64,000 nt of DNA, taken from NCBI GenBank assembly GCA_024803745.1, contig JANJXV010000020.1:22680777-22744776 (forward strand), read 5' to 3'. Shown one piece after another: positions 1-11,655 of the stretch (the first letter of the stretch is position 1; each line of letters opens with the position of its first letter). The notes under the pieces were generated by a model, which was given only the letters and a program-made list of their open reading frames with translations, did no database searches and was not told where the DNA came from. This stretch comes from Megascapheus bottae (lineage: Eukaryota; Chordata; Mammalia; Rodentia; Geomyidae). The translations under genes and the position numbers were made by a program.

Positions 1-261
1 TCAAAGCTATGAGAACAGATGATCATTTTTTCCTAAACGATCATTTTCTTAGACTTGTTCATAACTATTATATAAACTAATACTAGCACAAGGTATTGGA
101 TGTATAGTTGGTGAGAGGTCAAGAGAGAAGGGAGAGAAAAATGTTTAGATTCACTGGAAAAATGGCTAGTAGTATACTTGCCTGACTTAAGTAAGAAGAC
201 ATCTTCAATTTCTTCTTGTTCTGACTTCCCTGTTTGTCACCCTCTAAAATAAGCAAATGAA

Positions 262-345
262 AGAAGTGGCACAAGTGTTAGAGGGCTAACCTTGAGCTGA
301 GAGCTCTAAGTTCAAGCTCTACAACCGACAAAAACAAAGCAAAAT
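262..345 (+). repeat. dID monomer, 5'-truncated
   Basis: This matches the right (ID-like) half of a B1-dID SINE: a gaagtggc start, a degraded A box, a B-box relative (gttcaagc) and an A/C-rich tail. The 7SL head is absent. Confidence 0.6.
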
Positions 346-775
346 GAAACAAGAGAAAAGGATCAAATTGGTCAAAAAGATGTGATAACTCTTAAGTCAT
401 CTCCCAGGAATATTTCAGTACCCTTCTAAGTAATCTCATCTGTCACTAGTTTTACCTTCTCTGATCCAACCTGTACATTAAACAAATGATTGAAGTACAA
501 AAATGGAATTCAAAGTCTGCCTAAATGTAGCCCAGGATTTTATCACACTCTTTCAAAACTCTAGGCATCCAGCAAAAACTATTGTTCATCTCTTACTAGT
601 GTGCATTCTGTTGCGACAGTTAATGGGTTTATGTAGCCAAGGCATTTAAAATACTGCTTGAACATGGTTAGCACTCAATAAACACTACTGCTCATTAATA
701 CTGCTTTCTTTCTCATCCTAAACTGTTCTTAGAGCTGACTTCAAAATTCTTTGATAGTACCTGACAGAAGGTTCC
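346..775. other. Unique non-coding stretch
   Basis: No open frame, SINE or LTR is recognised. Around 660-700 there is a faint resemblance to the 3' end of L2 (gcactcaataaac), too degraded to call. Confidence 0.5.
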
Positions 776-895
776 AGCTGGGCATGGTGGCACATAACTT
801 GAATCCTTTGTACTCAGGAAGTGAAGGCAGGAAGATCATGACTTGGAGGTTAGACTAGACTATACAAGATTCTGTCTCAAAATAAATGCCATTTA
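776..895 (+). repeat. B1 SINE
   Basis: A 7SL-derived monomer starts gctgggcatggtggcacata and ends with the tctgtctcaaaata tail. Many substitutions suggest an old copy. Confidence 0.85.
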
Positions 896-1225
896 AATAT
901 TGCAATATCTAATAAATAATAATCTTTAAAGTAATTTTCCACTACTCCCTGAAGTCTTCTCCACTGGCAGTAGTTCTGTTCTGCTACTGTGGCAGAAGAG
1001 TGAGCAAGGGAGTTGGTAGAAGGTAGCTGGCCCAAGGACGCTTTGCCTAGGTATAGAATGTATAGTTATGTAACTATTTTAGGAAATAGATGGAGCAGTT
1101 TCCCAACATATAAACAATGAGAGATTAGTTTCTGTAGAACCTTAAAGGAGGTGTTTGTGCATTTGCTTTCTTTGAATTTTTGTGTCTTAGGTTTCTTATA
1201 CTTAGAGGCTGTTCAAATATACTGG
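896..1225. other. Unique non-coding stretch
   Basis: AT-rich sequence without a recognisable repeat, exon or regulatory signature. Confidence 0.5.
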
Positions 1226-1355
1226 GGACTAGGAATTATGGCACATGCCTGTAATCCTGGTACTTGAGAGGCTCAAGTTTTGAGTTCAAAGATAGCCTAG
1301 GCTACAGAGTAAGATCTATTTCAACCCTCCTGCCACCCTTACCCACCCCACACAA
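1226..1355 (+). repeat. B1 SINE
   Basis: A 7SL-type monomer with ggcacatgcctgtaatcctg near the start and gcctaggctacagagtaaga near the end. The tail is C- and A-rich instead of pure A. Confidence 0.85.
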
Positions 1356-1799
1356 AAAGTTTGGAATTACTTTATTTTCCAACCTAATAGTAATAAATTG
1401 TAGTTCTCAATAAGCCTATTTAGTGGAACAATCAAAAGGTTTTTCTGAGGTGATACTACATCCTGCAGCAGTCTTGTTACTATCAACTCTGTCTTCTTCT
1501 GTGTGAATTGAAAGGGTGGCACACACAAAGGCCACTTCACACCCATTACTTTTCTATATGGAATGGGATCTTTAAAAAGCAAAAAGAGCCAAAATACCTT
1601 TAGAGATGAGAAGCTATCTATTCAGTACATGAGATTCCTTTCTTTCCCATAAGTATGTAGTATCTGAAGTGGGAGAAGTCATCCATGCCTTCTCTTACTT
1701 ATTCCTTATAGAGACCGAGAGGAGTTGATGGCCTTGGTGGGCGGGAAGGGAGAAAAAAAAAAAAAGAAAGGCAAGTTCTTATCTAGTCGTAAAAGGCAT
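1356..1799. other. Unique non-coding stretch
   Basis: Nothing recognised apart from an A-rich tract (1,752-1,765). A short open stretch on the - strand (1,367-1,582) has no family features. Confidence 0.5.
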
Positions 1800-2500
1800 T
1801 CTCTCCCTGCCTGGTTTTTGCCTCAGTGTAAAAGTAGCCATTAATCTCCAGCAAGTAGGCCCAACATGCTGAAGCTCTGTCAGCACCATATAAACAGAAT
1901 AAAGCAAACTGTTAATATTGCTGTCTCAAGAAAACTAAAAACAGACTGATTAATTGTATTGGCGCTCAACCGCCAGGGAGCCAACTTTGGTCGTCACCTT
2001 ATTAGGGAAGTCACAGGTTGCTTTTAGGCCTTTCATTATTATGACTGTCGAGTTTTCATTCTCACTGTTTTTGTTATTATTGTTAAATGGATACCTTGTT
2101 CTTGAACCCATACTGCAAAACCTTGACTGGCAGGGGTGATTAGTTTAGAAAAAGTCAGTGTCCTCCATGAAGCCGAAATGTTTACAGTGCGGACAGCTCC
2201 CTGTTCCTGAGGACTCCCAGATGGCGACCCTGTGGAATTAGTTCAAGGCCTAGTTAACTTTTCATGAGGAGAGTTATTTACCATATCTCCATGTGAAGGT
2301 GCATGGAGAACTCAGGAAAATCTTGGCATGCTTGGCACTGTCAAGACACATCCGGATCAGCAGCTGGGAGGGAGTAAAAAGAGTTGCTCCATGCTCAGTG
2401 TAAATTAAAGGTCTTGTGGTCACCTCAAGGCCAAATCTGGCCAGTGGACATGTTTGTTTGGCCTAATGGGGATGGCCCCTATCAAGCTTAGAGATGATGA
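1800..2500. promoter_or_regulatory. Candidate conserved non-coding block
   Basis: This repeat-free block has balanced composition and several TAAT-core homeodomain-type motifs (agccattaatctc near 1,840; gactgattaattg near 1,945). It contains no credible exon. Enhancer function is inferred only from texture and lack of SINEs; cross-species conservation cannot be seen here. Confidence 0.25.
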
Positions 2501-4616
2501 AATCATTGCTAACATTTAAACAACCGTGAGCTTTTTATACACACACAAAATGAAGCCTTCTGGTTTTCTCTGGAGAAACTGGAAAGTCATATTACTGGGG
2601 ACTTCCCTCATTCTTCTGGAGCCATCATCAGCTTTAAGTAAGGAGACTGTCCACTTTGTCATAGCCTCTACTCACCACTCACCTCATATCTCCCAAACTT
2701 AACATCACTTGGCATGTAATGCACTGCTGCTCTGGGTTTTAACCCTAGGCCATTTATTTATCTGAGGTGGTGCCAGAGCCAATAAGCCTTTGATATTTTA
2801 ATCCTGGATACATGTAATTCAATAAGAATAGTATGTCAAGGCACTAGAGTCATAGTTTTTATTTCAGAGGGGAGGACTATCCCAAAGGATGACAAAAGTC
2901 ATAGATTTGCTTCTCTGAAAAGAACAAACATGAAGAAGCTTACAGAACTAGATGAAATGATAGCAAGCCAACTTTGAAGTCCTTAGAAGATGGGTTGCCT
3001 GGACTAGGCTATTTCAACATGCACTGCCCACATTTGAGAGATCAGGGCAACACCCTGCCATTCATGATTCCTGGTCACTACATAGCAAGTCCAAAGAAAA
3101 GAGTAAAATGGGTAGAAGTGGAGGTGGTTTATTGCAGGCATTACAACAGACCTTCCCAGACTCAGAGCTCTGTCTCCCAACTGCCTTCAGAACCATTCGT
3201 TCCCGCTGCAAATAGGAATAACGTTCCTACCTCACAGGGAAAGTAAACATAGTGTGTACACACTCACTTAACGTTAGTTGCCATAGTTTTTATTGTAAGT
3301 TTTAAAAATCAAGAGGAGCCAAGAAGTGAATAGGTAGGAAGAAGCAAAAAGCAGGCAGAAAGATGCATCAAAGAACCTGGGACCTACAGCTTTGCCTAGA
3401 CTGTCTCTGTAGAATATGTAGCGTTCTACAGATGTGGGACTCTGGTCTAGTGGTGATAAAGGCCCTCCTTAAAATCCTTAGAAAAGTTTCCATTTCTCCT
3501 TTTCCCTCTCTACTTACCTGACCTCTTGCAGTCTGATGGGATTACACTTTTCACTGATACGCTATGACTTCCTTAGGCCATTATTTCCTCTACTTCTTTT
3601 TTTCCTAGGCATCTGTTTCTTTTGCCCTTTGCATTTCGGCCTCTCTGGGACTCCCCCTTCTCTGCACGTTTGCTGCCTCTATATCTCTCTCTCAACTGTC
3701 TTACTCCCAAGTGACTGACATTCCTACGTTCCAACATTCCAACATTCACTGCCATTCTGCATGCTCCTCCAGCCCTGGTAGGCGCCAGTGTGGCCACTCC
3801 ATGCATGTCAGAAGCCATCCCTTCCTCGGGACCCTTGATTGCCATCTACAAGGAGAGTCATGGTCCCTTTGTGAGTCTTCAGTAACTAGAAAGAGATCAA
3901 CACACACTTGTTACCTCTAGCTGCCTACTGCACACATTCACTGCAGTTCAAATTAAAGTCAAAAGACATTCACAGTTAATCTCAGTTAATCATCATATCA
4001 TTGTCTTCATTTTTCAGTTTGAACCTTGACATTGTCCAGTAGCTTTGGTTAAAGGATTACTAAGAACAATTCACATCTTCTCTTACACTTCACTCCTACT
4101 GTCCTCACCCTAGGCTGTATTCTTAGTACTTTCTCTCTATGATTTCCTACCTGAGAAGGTAGGATTACCTCCCATGACTCCTCTCTTCAGCCCATCTGCA
4201 AACCATACTAACACAAATGGGTCTTAGAGGATAGTGGTCATTTTAGCTACTTGCAAGCATAGATGGTGTCTAGTCTCGAACCTGACTGACTCATGTGCTT
4301 AACTTTGCCATTACATGGTCCCAGTGAATAGATCTCCAGCCACAATCTCCCCACAGTACTGCGGGACATAGCCATCCCAACCCAGCTGACACTCATCATT
4401 TTGACACCACTTCTCCACTGGTCCTCAATGCCTGGTCCCTTCCTGGTCTCTTTCAGCAATGGTAATCAGAACCACACGTCTGATAGCTGCTCAAGATGTT
4501 TGCATCTCCTCATGTGTATGTCCTTTCTTGCTGCATAGATTGGGAGTGTCTTGTCTTTCCCTTCCCTTCCCTCCACTCCCCACTCCTCCCCTCTTCTCCC
4601 CTCCCCTCCCCCCTCT
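2501..4616. other. Unique non-coding stretch
   Basis: Mostly single-copy-looking DNA. A 63-bp segment near 2,576-2,638 has weak splice-like flanks but no further support. The region 3,480-3,900 is pyrimidine-rich, which creates open frames on both strands. A small MIR-like scrap may lie near 3,180-3,245. Confidence 0.45.
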
Positions 4617-4816
4617 CTTTTTTTTTTTTGCCAGTCCTGAGCCTTGAACTCAGGGGCTGGGCATTGTCCTTGGGCTTTCTCAAGGCTAGAGCTCTATCAC
4701 TTGAGCCACAACACCACTTTTGGCTTTTTCTATGTATGTGGTACTGAGGAATCGAACCCCGGGTCTTCGTGCATGCTAGGCAAGCACTTTAACCACTAGG
4801 CCAAACTCCCAGGCCC
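4617..4816 (-). repeat. IDL-Geo SINE, near full length
   Basis: Read on the - strand: an ID-like head with A box and B box (gggttcgattcc relative), the accacatacatagaaaaagc linker, the Geo monomer and an A-tail seen here as T at 4,618-4,630. The flanks are pyrimidine-rich, so no target-site duplication can be set. Confidence 0.93.
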
Positions 4817-4892
4817 TCTCATGATCATTTCTTATACGAACATAGTAATATTTAAAAAAAAAAATAGACTACCTCAGAAATTAAACAGCCTT

Positions 4893-5197
4893 TTTTTTCT
4901 CCCTCTTTCAGTTCTGGGGTTTGAACTTAGAGTTTCTCACTTGCTAGGCAGCCGCCTTACCATTTGAGTCATATCGCTAGTCCTTTTTAATCAGGTTATC
5001 TTTTGAGCTACAGTCTCAGTTTTTGCCATCACTAGCTTAGACTGTTATCCTCCTATTTACACTTCTCACAGTAGCCAAGATGACACGTCTGTACCCTTCT
5101 TGCCAGCTTTTTTTTTTGGTGTTTCATGAACACTGACCTGGAACCATAATCTCTACAACCCTAGGATTACACGTTTGAGGCACTGGTGCCCAGCCAA
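4893..5197 (-). repeat. Composite 7SL-7SL-ID SINE
   Basis: On the + strand the order is reverse-complement ID (ggggtttgaacttagag, 4,917-4,985), a 7SL-type monomer (to about 5,105), a T-run, and a second 7SL-type monomer ending in ggcactggtgcccagcc. The element in sense is therefore 7SL-7SL-ID. The same order recurs at 17,160-17,495 (+) and 57,296-57,935 (-). Confidence 0.6.
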
Positions 5198-5202
5198 AAC
5201 AG

Positions 5203-5241
5203 CCTGCCTTTCCTTTCCCTTTCCCCTTCCCCTTCCCCTTC

Positions 5242-5281
<40 letters not shown>

Positions 5282-5415
5282 TCCTTCCTTCCTTCCTTCC
5301 TTCCTTCCTTCCTTCCTTCCTTCCTCCCCCTCCCTCTCTCTCCCTCTCTCCCTCTCTCTCTCTCTTTCCTTCCTTCCTCCCTCCCCTTCTTCTCTCTCTT
5401 CTTTTCTTTTCTTTC
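5203..5415. repeat. Compound polypyrimidine microsatellite
   Basis: Consecutive blocks of CCCTTC-like, (CCTG)n, (CCTT)n and (CTCT)n units make a tract of about 210 bp that is almost purely pyrimidine on the + strand. It abuts the tail of the next antisense B1-dID. It is a candidate H-DNA former and accounts for the low-complexity open frames on both strands. Confidence 0.95.
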
Positions 5416-5573
5416 ATTTGAGCCACAGATATACTTCTGACTTTTTGCTAGTTAATTGGAGATAACAGTTTCATGAACTTTCCTGCCTAGGCTGGCTTCA
5501 AAATTGGATCTTCAGATCTCATTCTGATAAATTGCTAGGATTATAGGCATGAGATACTAGCACCTGGCCAAAG
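5416..5573 (-). repeat. B1-dID SINE, 3'-truncated
   Basis: The antisense sequence starts within the dID unit (catttgagccacag), continues through ttaattggagataa and ends with the 7SL head (gcatgagatactagcacctg). The missing 3' part is replaced by the polypyrimidine tract. Confidence 0.85.
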
Positions 5574-5599
5574 CAGCTTTTTCCTTTTTTCCCCCTGTT

Positions 5600-5706
5600 T
5601 TCTAGAGTCTCAGGTCCTTTTATGCCAGGCTGGCTTTTAACCTTGATCCTCAGATCTCAGCTTCCTGAGTAGCTAGGATTATAGGCGTGGGCCACTGCGT
5701 GGCTCC
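5600..5706 (-). repeat. B1 head monomer
   Basis: Antisense 7SL monomer with gatcctcagatctcagcttc and taggattataggcgtgggcc. The ID-like half is missing. Confidence 0.85.
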
Positions 5707-5735
5707 AAAGCAGCTTTTTAAAACCAAGTAGTTTA

Positions 5736-5870
5736 ACTGGGCATTAGTGGCTCACACCTGTAATCCTAGCTACTCAGGAGGCTGAGACCAAAGGATTATA
5801 ATTCAAAACTATCCCAGAAATAAAAGTTATGAGACTCATCTCCAATTACTCCCCCCTCAAAAAAAAAGGG
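5736..5870 (+). repeat. B1-dID head monomer
   Basis: Sense 7SL head (ggctcacacctgtaatccta) ending after atctccaattac in a C/A-rich tail. It lies head to head with the antisense copy at 5,600-5,706, so a read-through transcript could fold into a hairpin. Confidence 0.88.
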
Positions 5871-6399
5871 AATAGTCTAAAAATCATTTTTTTTCTTCAT
5901 CTTACCTTGGACTACTAAAAATATTATCTATCCTGATAACTGCTGCTTGGTGCTGTTCAGAAGCTCCAACTAAAGCGCTGTTTTTCTCTACTGAATAATG
6001 AAACATCCAGTCCAAGGAAACATATGTGGCTGCCTAATGTTTCTTATTAACTGACATTGAAAGTGTGAGTTGGGGACTTGGTATGGTGGGTACATCCTAA
6101 GTTCTATATGACATAAATGAAAGCTAGTTTTTCTTCAATACTAGTTGAAGACAATAAGCACTGTGGAATATGTTTCCCTTTGTTGCTTAGAGCAGACTCA
6201 GATTCATTCCTTCTTCTCAAAACCACTCATCACCACTTGCACTGCCACCACTGAGGTCTAAGCTGTCCTCATTTCTAATGGTTGCAGTAACCCTCTCTCT
6301 GCTCTACCTTTGGCCCCCTTCAGTCTGTTCTTAAGATTGTAGCTACTATTGATGTGTAAATAAAACTATGTTACTTTGGGAAAAGCCAAGGTCTCCCAT
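5871..6399. other. Unique non-coding stretch
   Basis: No repeat family or coding segment recognised. Confidence 0.5.
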
Positions 6400-6560
6400 T
6401 CCTCCCTTGCTGTATATCCATATTCCCTGTCATCCCCTCTGTATGAAAGTTGTGTTTTGTTCCTCCCAGTAGATGTAAGATATATAAGTCATGGCTTTTT
6501 ATCCTCAGTGCCTAACATAGTACCTGATATAGAGTGAAGTTGATGACTAAAGTAAATGAA
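6400..6560 (+). repeat. L2 LINE 3' end (old)
   Basis: The order of weak matches fits the L2 3' end: a tccctgtcatcccctctg segment, then cctaacatagtacctgatat, ending near aaatgaatgaa. Divergence is high. Confidence 0.5.
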
Positions 6561-6719
6561 TGAAATACTGTTACCAAGATTCTGCCCACTAAAAAAGGTA
6601 CTGCTTATCAGAGAAAATAAAAATAAGAAAGCTATTTATTATCCTACAACTTTGGCACATATCCTTCCAAACCTTTTACTCTGCAAATGATTAAAACAGT
6701 TTCATTCTGTACACAGTGG

Positions 6720-6722
<3 letters not shown>

Positions 6723-6766
<44 letters not shown>

Positions 6767-6783
6767 CGCATGTGTGCATGTGT
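6723..6783. repeat. (GT)n microsatellite
   Basis: About 42 bp of pure GT, then an imperfect tgcatgtgtgc extension. It sits where the 3' tail of the antisense B1-dID at 6,805-7,034 should be, so it probably grew from that tail. Confidence 0.95.
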
Positions 6784-6804
6784 GCCTGCTCGCATTCACA
6801 TGTG

Positions 6805-7034
6805 TCTGTGCCAGTCATATGGCTTGATCTCAAGGCCTCACACACTTGCTTACCTTTTTTGCTCAAGGCTGGCACTTTATCACTTGAGTCATACATCCAC
6901 TTCTGGCTTTCAGCTGGTTAACTGGAGAAAAGCATCTCTTATTTTGTGTCTCCAGGCTGGCTTTGAACCAGGATTTTCAGATCTTAGCCTCCTAAGGAGC
7001 TAAATATAAAGATATGAACCTCCAGTACCCAGCC
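6805..7034 (-). repeat. B1-dID SINE
   Basis: Antisense dID with a gctcaaggctggcac box, the ggttaactggagaa linker and a 7SL head ending in ctccagtacccagcc. Moderately diverged. Confidence 0.88.
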
Positions 7035-8559
7035 CTTTACATTTTTAACTAGTCATTTTGTTTAGTATGGTTGGACATCTTTTTATGTCAATAAATATTT
7101 GTCTAAAGCATCATAAATCACTGAGTGAAAAATGGTATTTTGATGTATGAGCACATCCACAGATCAGTGTTCTTAGCAATGAGGAGTTTTACTCAGTGTA
7201 CTCATCAAATAATAGACATCTGATGACATACATATTCACTCATAGCAGAATCATTATTCCAAATGGAAGCACACACTGTCTGCAACAGACAGTGATACTT
7301 AATACGGTATATATTAATAAACTTTGTGGTAGGAACTATAGTAAGCTCTGTATTAATTTTGCTAAACTATGTACATGCATGTATCTACTGAAAAAATTTC
7401 AAAAAGCTAAGAAGTGATTTTGTCTTATTCTGAGGCTAAATGAAATATGAATGTAAATGATTAAAAAATCATTTTCTGAGACAAAAAAAAACCCACCTCA
7501 TTGTAGGGAAAAGGACTGTATTCTCCCTACTATTAAAAAAATGCCATAAGAATTTGAGCAAGGATATGTGACAGCTATGATATAATCTGTCGCTTTTATA
7601 ATCAGACTCAGAATAATCACAGCCAAAATTACTTTCTAAGCATTGCTACTCCAGGCTTGAGATTGTTGCTAAGAAACTTAAGAACAGTTTCTGAATGGGT
7701 GGGTAAAAGAGACCCTTATTTCCTATAACTATCTGCCAAGATATAATATCTGATGCAATCTTACCACTTTTTGGACCAATGAGATTAGCAAAATGAGGTA
7801 TCTAGAGAAATGATTGAAGCTTATTTCTTCCACGTGGGTTGCTATCGAAATATCTGCCTTTGATTTAAAATTGTTTTTCCATTAGCTGAGAACATTGCTG
7901 GACATATGAGTCCTATCCACATCCAGCCTAATGTAACTATTTCAGGAAGAGTTTGCAGCTCAGATCACGGACACCAAATTGCATCTCTCTGGGGATGCTT
8001 CCTAGTGCTTTTTGTGATTTCAGTATGGGTGGGTGTGCCCTCAAAGAAAGGATGCCAAGGCTCGCACAACTCCATACAAATTACCCACCCTGGAACACAT
8101 ACTCCTGAAGAACAGTAGTACTGTGTGAATAAATGGCCTCCCTATGCAAATTAATGCTTTTTGTACCTCAAGCCATATTCTTCTTTAAGATCCTTATCAT
8201 TTAGAATAAAATTCTGTAAGTTTGCATTTGTTGGTATGTTATCATTTTGATTTTATGTACATGAGAGAGTTGTCTTTTCTTCAAAGCCTGTATAAACTAT
8301 TTCCATTGCAAACCTTTTTTTTTCTTTTTCCATTTTAATCTTTTGAGTCTATAAGTGTCCATTGTGCATCTTTAGGAACAGAGCTTTGGGAGGATGGTGA
8401 AATGTATTATTAAGCACATGAAAATCTTGCAGACTTTGCTTCCTTGAGAGCCTGACCCAGTCTCTTTTCTTTCCTGAGCATAAAGGTTTGGTGGGAGCTG
8501 AGATAAAGTCTTCAGAAATTCGTCAAGTTACACAAGTCTTAATTTATTTGACTTAATGT
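7035..8559. other. Unique non-coding stretch
   Basis: AT-rich single-copy-looking DNA with no recognised SINE. An open stretch at 7,906-8,118 (+) lacks splice signals, domains and codon bias, so I do not call it. Confidence 0.5.
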
Positions 8560-9210
8560 CATGGAACAAAATGGAATGAGGCTTCCCTTGCTTTTTTGTT
8601 AAGACTGCTGCCTTTGATTTCACAGGCAATTATCTCTGAATGTTTAACCCTGAGCGCCAGCTAATATAAGATCTCTGCATCATACATGACCTTTTTCCTT
8701 TTTCAGTTTTCCTCTTTTCTCACCTTTCTCATTAGAGCAATCTATGTTACCTGCCTAGTGTGTCAGGCAATCTTAAAGAGGATAAAATAGAAAACATTAG
8801 CCATGGATGCAATCGTGCCAGTGGATTTTTCAGGAGTTTTTAGCAGGATTTTTGTTGTCGTCGTTTTCTGTGGCAAAAGGGAATGTGAAAATACTACCTG
8901 CCAGTGATGTCATTTCCTTTGATGGATAAGACAAGTGTAGAGTTGACTCTCCTTATCTCTTCTGTCCTGGACTGACCAGATGAACTTGCCCTGGCATGAG
9001 CAAGACTGCACATGTGGTTGGCCTGCTGTAGCTGCACTGCCAGCCCTGATGATTAATAGCATTGTGGCGCTGCGAGGTCACTCTTGCTGCACTGAAAGCC
9101 TTCGTGTGGCAGCTTCATCAGAAAACAGGAGACAGTGACCTTTTACCACTAGGATTCTGTTTACCAATGGACTGCTAGGTCAGATAACCCTCAGTTTGTT
9201 TGCAGTTTGG
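8560..9210. promoter_or_regulatory. Candidate conserved non-coding block
   Basis: The block is repeat-free and GC-richer than its flanks. It contains a TGATTAATAGC homeodomain-type site (about 9,049), a cgaggtcactc nuclear-receptor-half-site-like motif (about 9,074) and a ccagtgatgtcat bZIP-like motif (about 8,902). No open frame is convincing. Enhancer function is inference. Confidence 0.25.
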
Positions 9211-9290
9211 AAGTCCTGCTGTGGTAAAGTTTGAGGGTTACATTAGAGAAATTAATAATTATCTTTCGTATGATGTTTTCTTTCTCTCTG

Positions 9291-9481
9291 TTTTTTCAGT
9301 TGGTGCAGCCTCTTTGTGCTCTACCACCTGAGCCACAGAGCCACTCCCAGCTTTTCCTGAGTAGTTTGCTGGCGCTAAGTGTCTCATGAACTTTCCTGCC
9401 CAGGCTGGTTTCAAACTACAATCCTCAGATTTCAGCCTACTGAGCAGCTAGGATTACAGGCATGAGCCACCAGCACCCAGC
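9291..9481 (-). repeat. B1-dID SINE
   Basis: Antisense copy with ctctaccacctgagccacag and a complete 7SL head ending gccaccagcacccagctt. The 3' part of the dID unit is shortened. Confidence 0.9.
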
Positions 9482-11010
9482 TTATATAACATTTTCATAA
9501 AGGCATGAAGCTTTTCATTAAAATTGTGTGTGTCTGCAAGCACGTGTATTTGATAGAGCTTCCAGCTGGGTTCTCATTCCATTTCCTGTAGGGTTTCTAG
9601 ACCGGGCTCTAGACCATTTTTCTGTGTCTTTAACTCCTGTTTCTGAACTAGCTCCTTTAGCATATAAATATGTCCAAGTCTCTTCCATCTTAAAAGGAAA
9701 AAAAAAGGAACCTGCATCCTTCTTTAACCATGGCCAAATTTCTGCTCTTTCCTTCCAAGTTAACTTAAGAGAGTAATCCACAGTCCTCACCCCTCTACAG
9801 TCTGGCTTCCCTTTTCCCCTGAAACACTCCATCTGAAGTTACCGATGAATTCTTGTTTATCAAATCCTACAGACATTTGCTGTTATTATTTGACCTCCCT
9901 ACTGCCTTTACTATCATCGACCCACCTCCTTCCTCTGAAATTCTCTCTTTCCTTGGCCTCCCTAGTGCAGCCTCTTTTGCTTGCATTTTTCCCAAGTTCA
10001 GTCTTTTCTTTGGTGTCCTTTCCTGGGCCTTTTGGGTAAGTGACATGTATCTCCTGCCTGGCTCAGTGCCTGGACTCGGAGGACTCCACTTGCACATTCC
10101 CCAAATGATACCAGAACTCTCCCCAACATCTCAGTGACCTTTTTCCCCAACAAAACTACTCCTCATTCTTAGGTCAGAAACTGGAACTGCAGTTCACCTA
10201 TTTGACCTAGAGAGAAAATGAAATAACCCAGGCCCTTCACTTTCTGCTCACAGAACTCGTTCACATAGTAAGGCCATCTCTCCAACCTCAGGACAACCCC
10301 TTTAGTTCTGTTCAGGCCCTCTTCATTACTCACCTAGTTCTCTAAACTAAAAGGAAAAATCAAACTCTTCCTGTCTCCTTCTGTTGTTGTTAATGTCATG
10401 AGACTACAGAGTCATTCTCCTACTTGAGCCACTTCTGCCTTATTCTTCATGTTTTGGAGGGCAGACTTGGTTCAGCACTCAAGACCCCCTTTGGCTGAAC
10501 CTGATGTTCTAAGCTCCTACTCCATGATATGACCCCCAAGAGTCCCCCCCAAACACCGTACTCTCTCTGGCCTCAGACCTCCTACCTCAGTTGCTCCCTG
10601 CAAAGGAGCGCCATCCATCCTCTTTTTTCCCTTGCTGAGTTGTCAGTTCCTAGAGGCCATTCCTAAAGTATCCTCACTCTGCACATATGTTTGTACATTA
10701 AAAAAAAACCACCTTATTTTCCAGCATACTACCTGACCTGTCATGTGTTATAAACCCAGGATCTACTTATTGCAATGAAATGTGTGCTGATTTTAAATTC
10801 TTATTTTAGGCTCTTAACTATAGTGACAAGTTACAGAAGATTATATTCACTCATGAGAAATGAGATGACCACAAGCATTTTTTTGAAAAAGAATGTAAAT
10901 GATTACCCATTCTTTATTGAATGCATTAAAGTTAATGCTGATGTCTTAAAGGAATATCTAACTTTGCTTCCCACATGTGAATGGCTCCTCCAGCAAAAGA
11001 CCTGCAGTGA
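9482..11010. other. Unique, pyrimidine-rich non-coding stretch
   Basis: From about 9,560 to 10,660 the + strand is strongly C/T-biased, giving overlapping open frames on both strands with no domains and no splice pattern. An A-run lies at 10,700-10,708. Confidence 0.5.
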
Positions 11011-11250
11011 GCTAGGCACTGTTGGCTCAGACCTGTGATCCTAGCTACTCTAGAGGCTGATCTGAGGGTTGTAGTTCTAAGCCAGCCCGGGCAGAAAAGT
11101 CCCTGTGAGACTTTTATCTTCAATTAACCACTCAAAAACACGGAAGTGGCACTATGGCTCACGTGGTAGATTGCGTGCTTTGAGAATGAGAGGCTTAGAG
11201 ACTGTCTAGGACCTGAGTTCTAGATCCACAATTGACAAAAAAAAAAAAAG
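11011..11250 (+). repeat. B1-dID SINE
   Basis: Full dimer with a gttggctcagacctgtgatc head and a dID with tatggctcacgtggtagatt. The A-tail runs into the next SINE. A duplicated flank, aaagacctgYagtga, lies before this element (about 10,997) and after the next one (about 11,455). The pair therefore occupies one target site; the second probably landed in the tail of the first. Confidence 0.92.
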
Positions 11251-11251
11251 A

Positions 11252-11454
11252 GCAGGCTGGGAGTTTGGCTTACTGGTAGAGTGCTTGCTGAATATCTCCT
11301 ATGGCAGACTAACCACCAAGGAAGGGCAGGGCAAATAAGGACAGAAAAAGCCAGAAGTGGTGCTGTGGCTCAAGTGGTAGAGCTCTAGCCTTGAGGAAAG
11401 TCCAAGGATAGTACTCAGGCCCTGAGGTCAAGCCTCAGGATTGGCACAAAAAAA
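11252..11454 (+). repeat. IDL-Geo SINE with replaced middle
   Basis: The start (gctgggagtttggcttactg) and the Geo monomer with A-tail are normal. The stretch normally covering the second half of the ID-like head, with its B box, and the linker is replaced by 56 bp (11,288-11,343). That insert is a perfect reverse complement of 11,656-11,711. The element has lost its Pol III B box and should be inactive. Confidence 0.95.
11288..11343. repeat. Inverted repeat arm 1 (recipient)
   Basis: Begins ctgaatatctcctatgg and ends gcaaataaggaca. It matches the reverse complement of 11,656-11,711 at all 56 positions. It interrupts an IDL-Geo consensus, so this arm is the acquired copy. Confidence 0.97.
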
Positions 11455-11655
11455 AAGACCTGTAGTGACTTTGTCTCGGAAGGGCCTATTTATCAGATCT
11501 GCTCCATGCAAGCTCAGTACTACCTGAGCAGGCCTTGGATTATCTAGGTTTCTACAATTCCAAGGAATCCCTGCTTGTAAGACTTAAGCCACCGCAGGAA
11601 AAAGCCCTGGGCATTACCCAGATGAAATCTTGCCACATCCTGAGCTTGGCTTTTA

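Noticed and set aside
2576..2638. 63-bp exon-like segment with an ag before and gtaagg after
   Set aside because: The acceptor is weak and no partner exon is seen; such combinations are common by chance.
5124..5465. Overlapping open frames on both strands rich in Pro/Leu/Ser or Gly/Arg/Lys
   Set aside because: They are translations of the polypyrimidine microsatellite.
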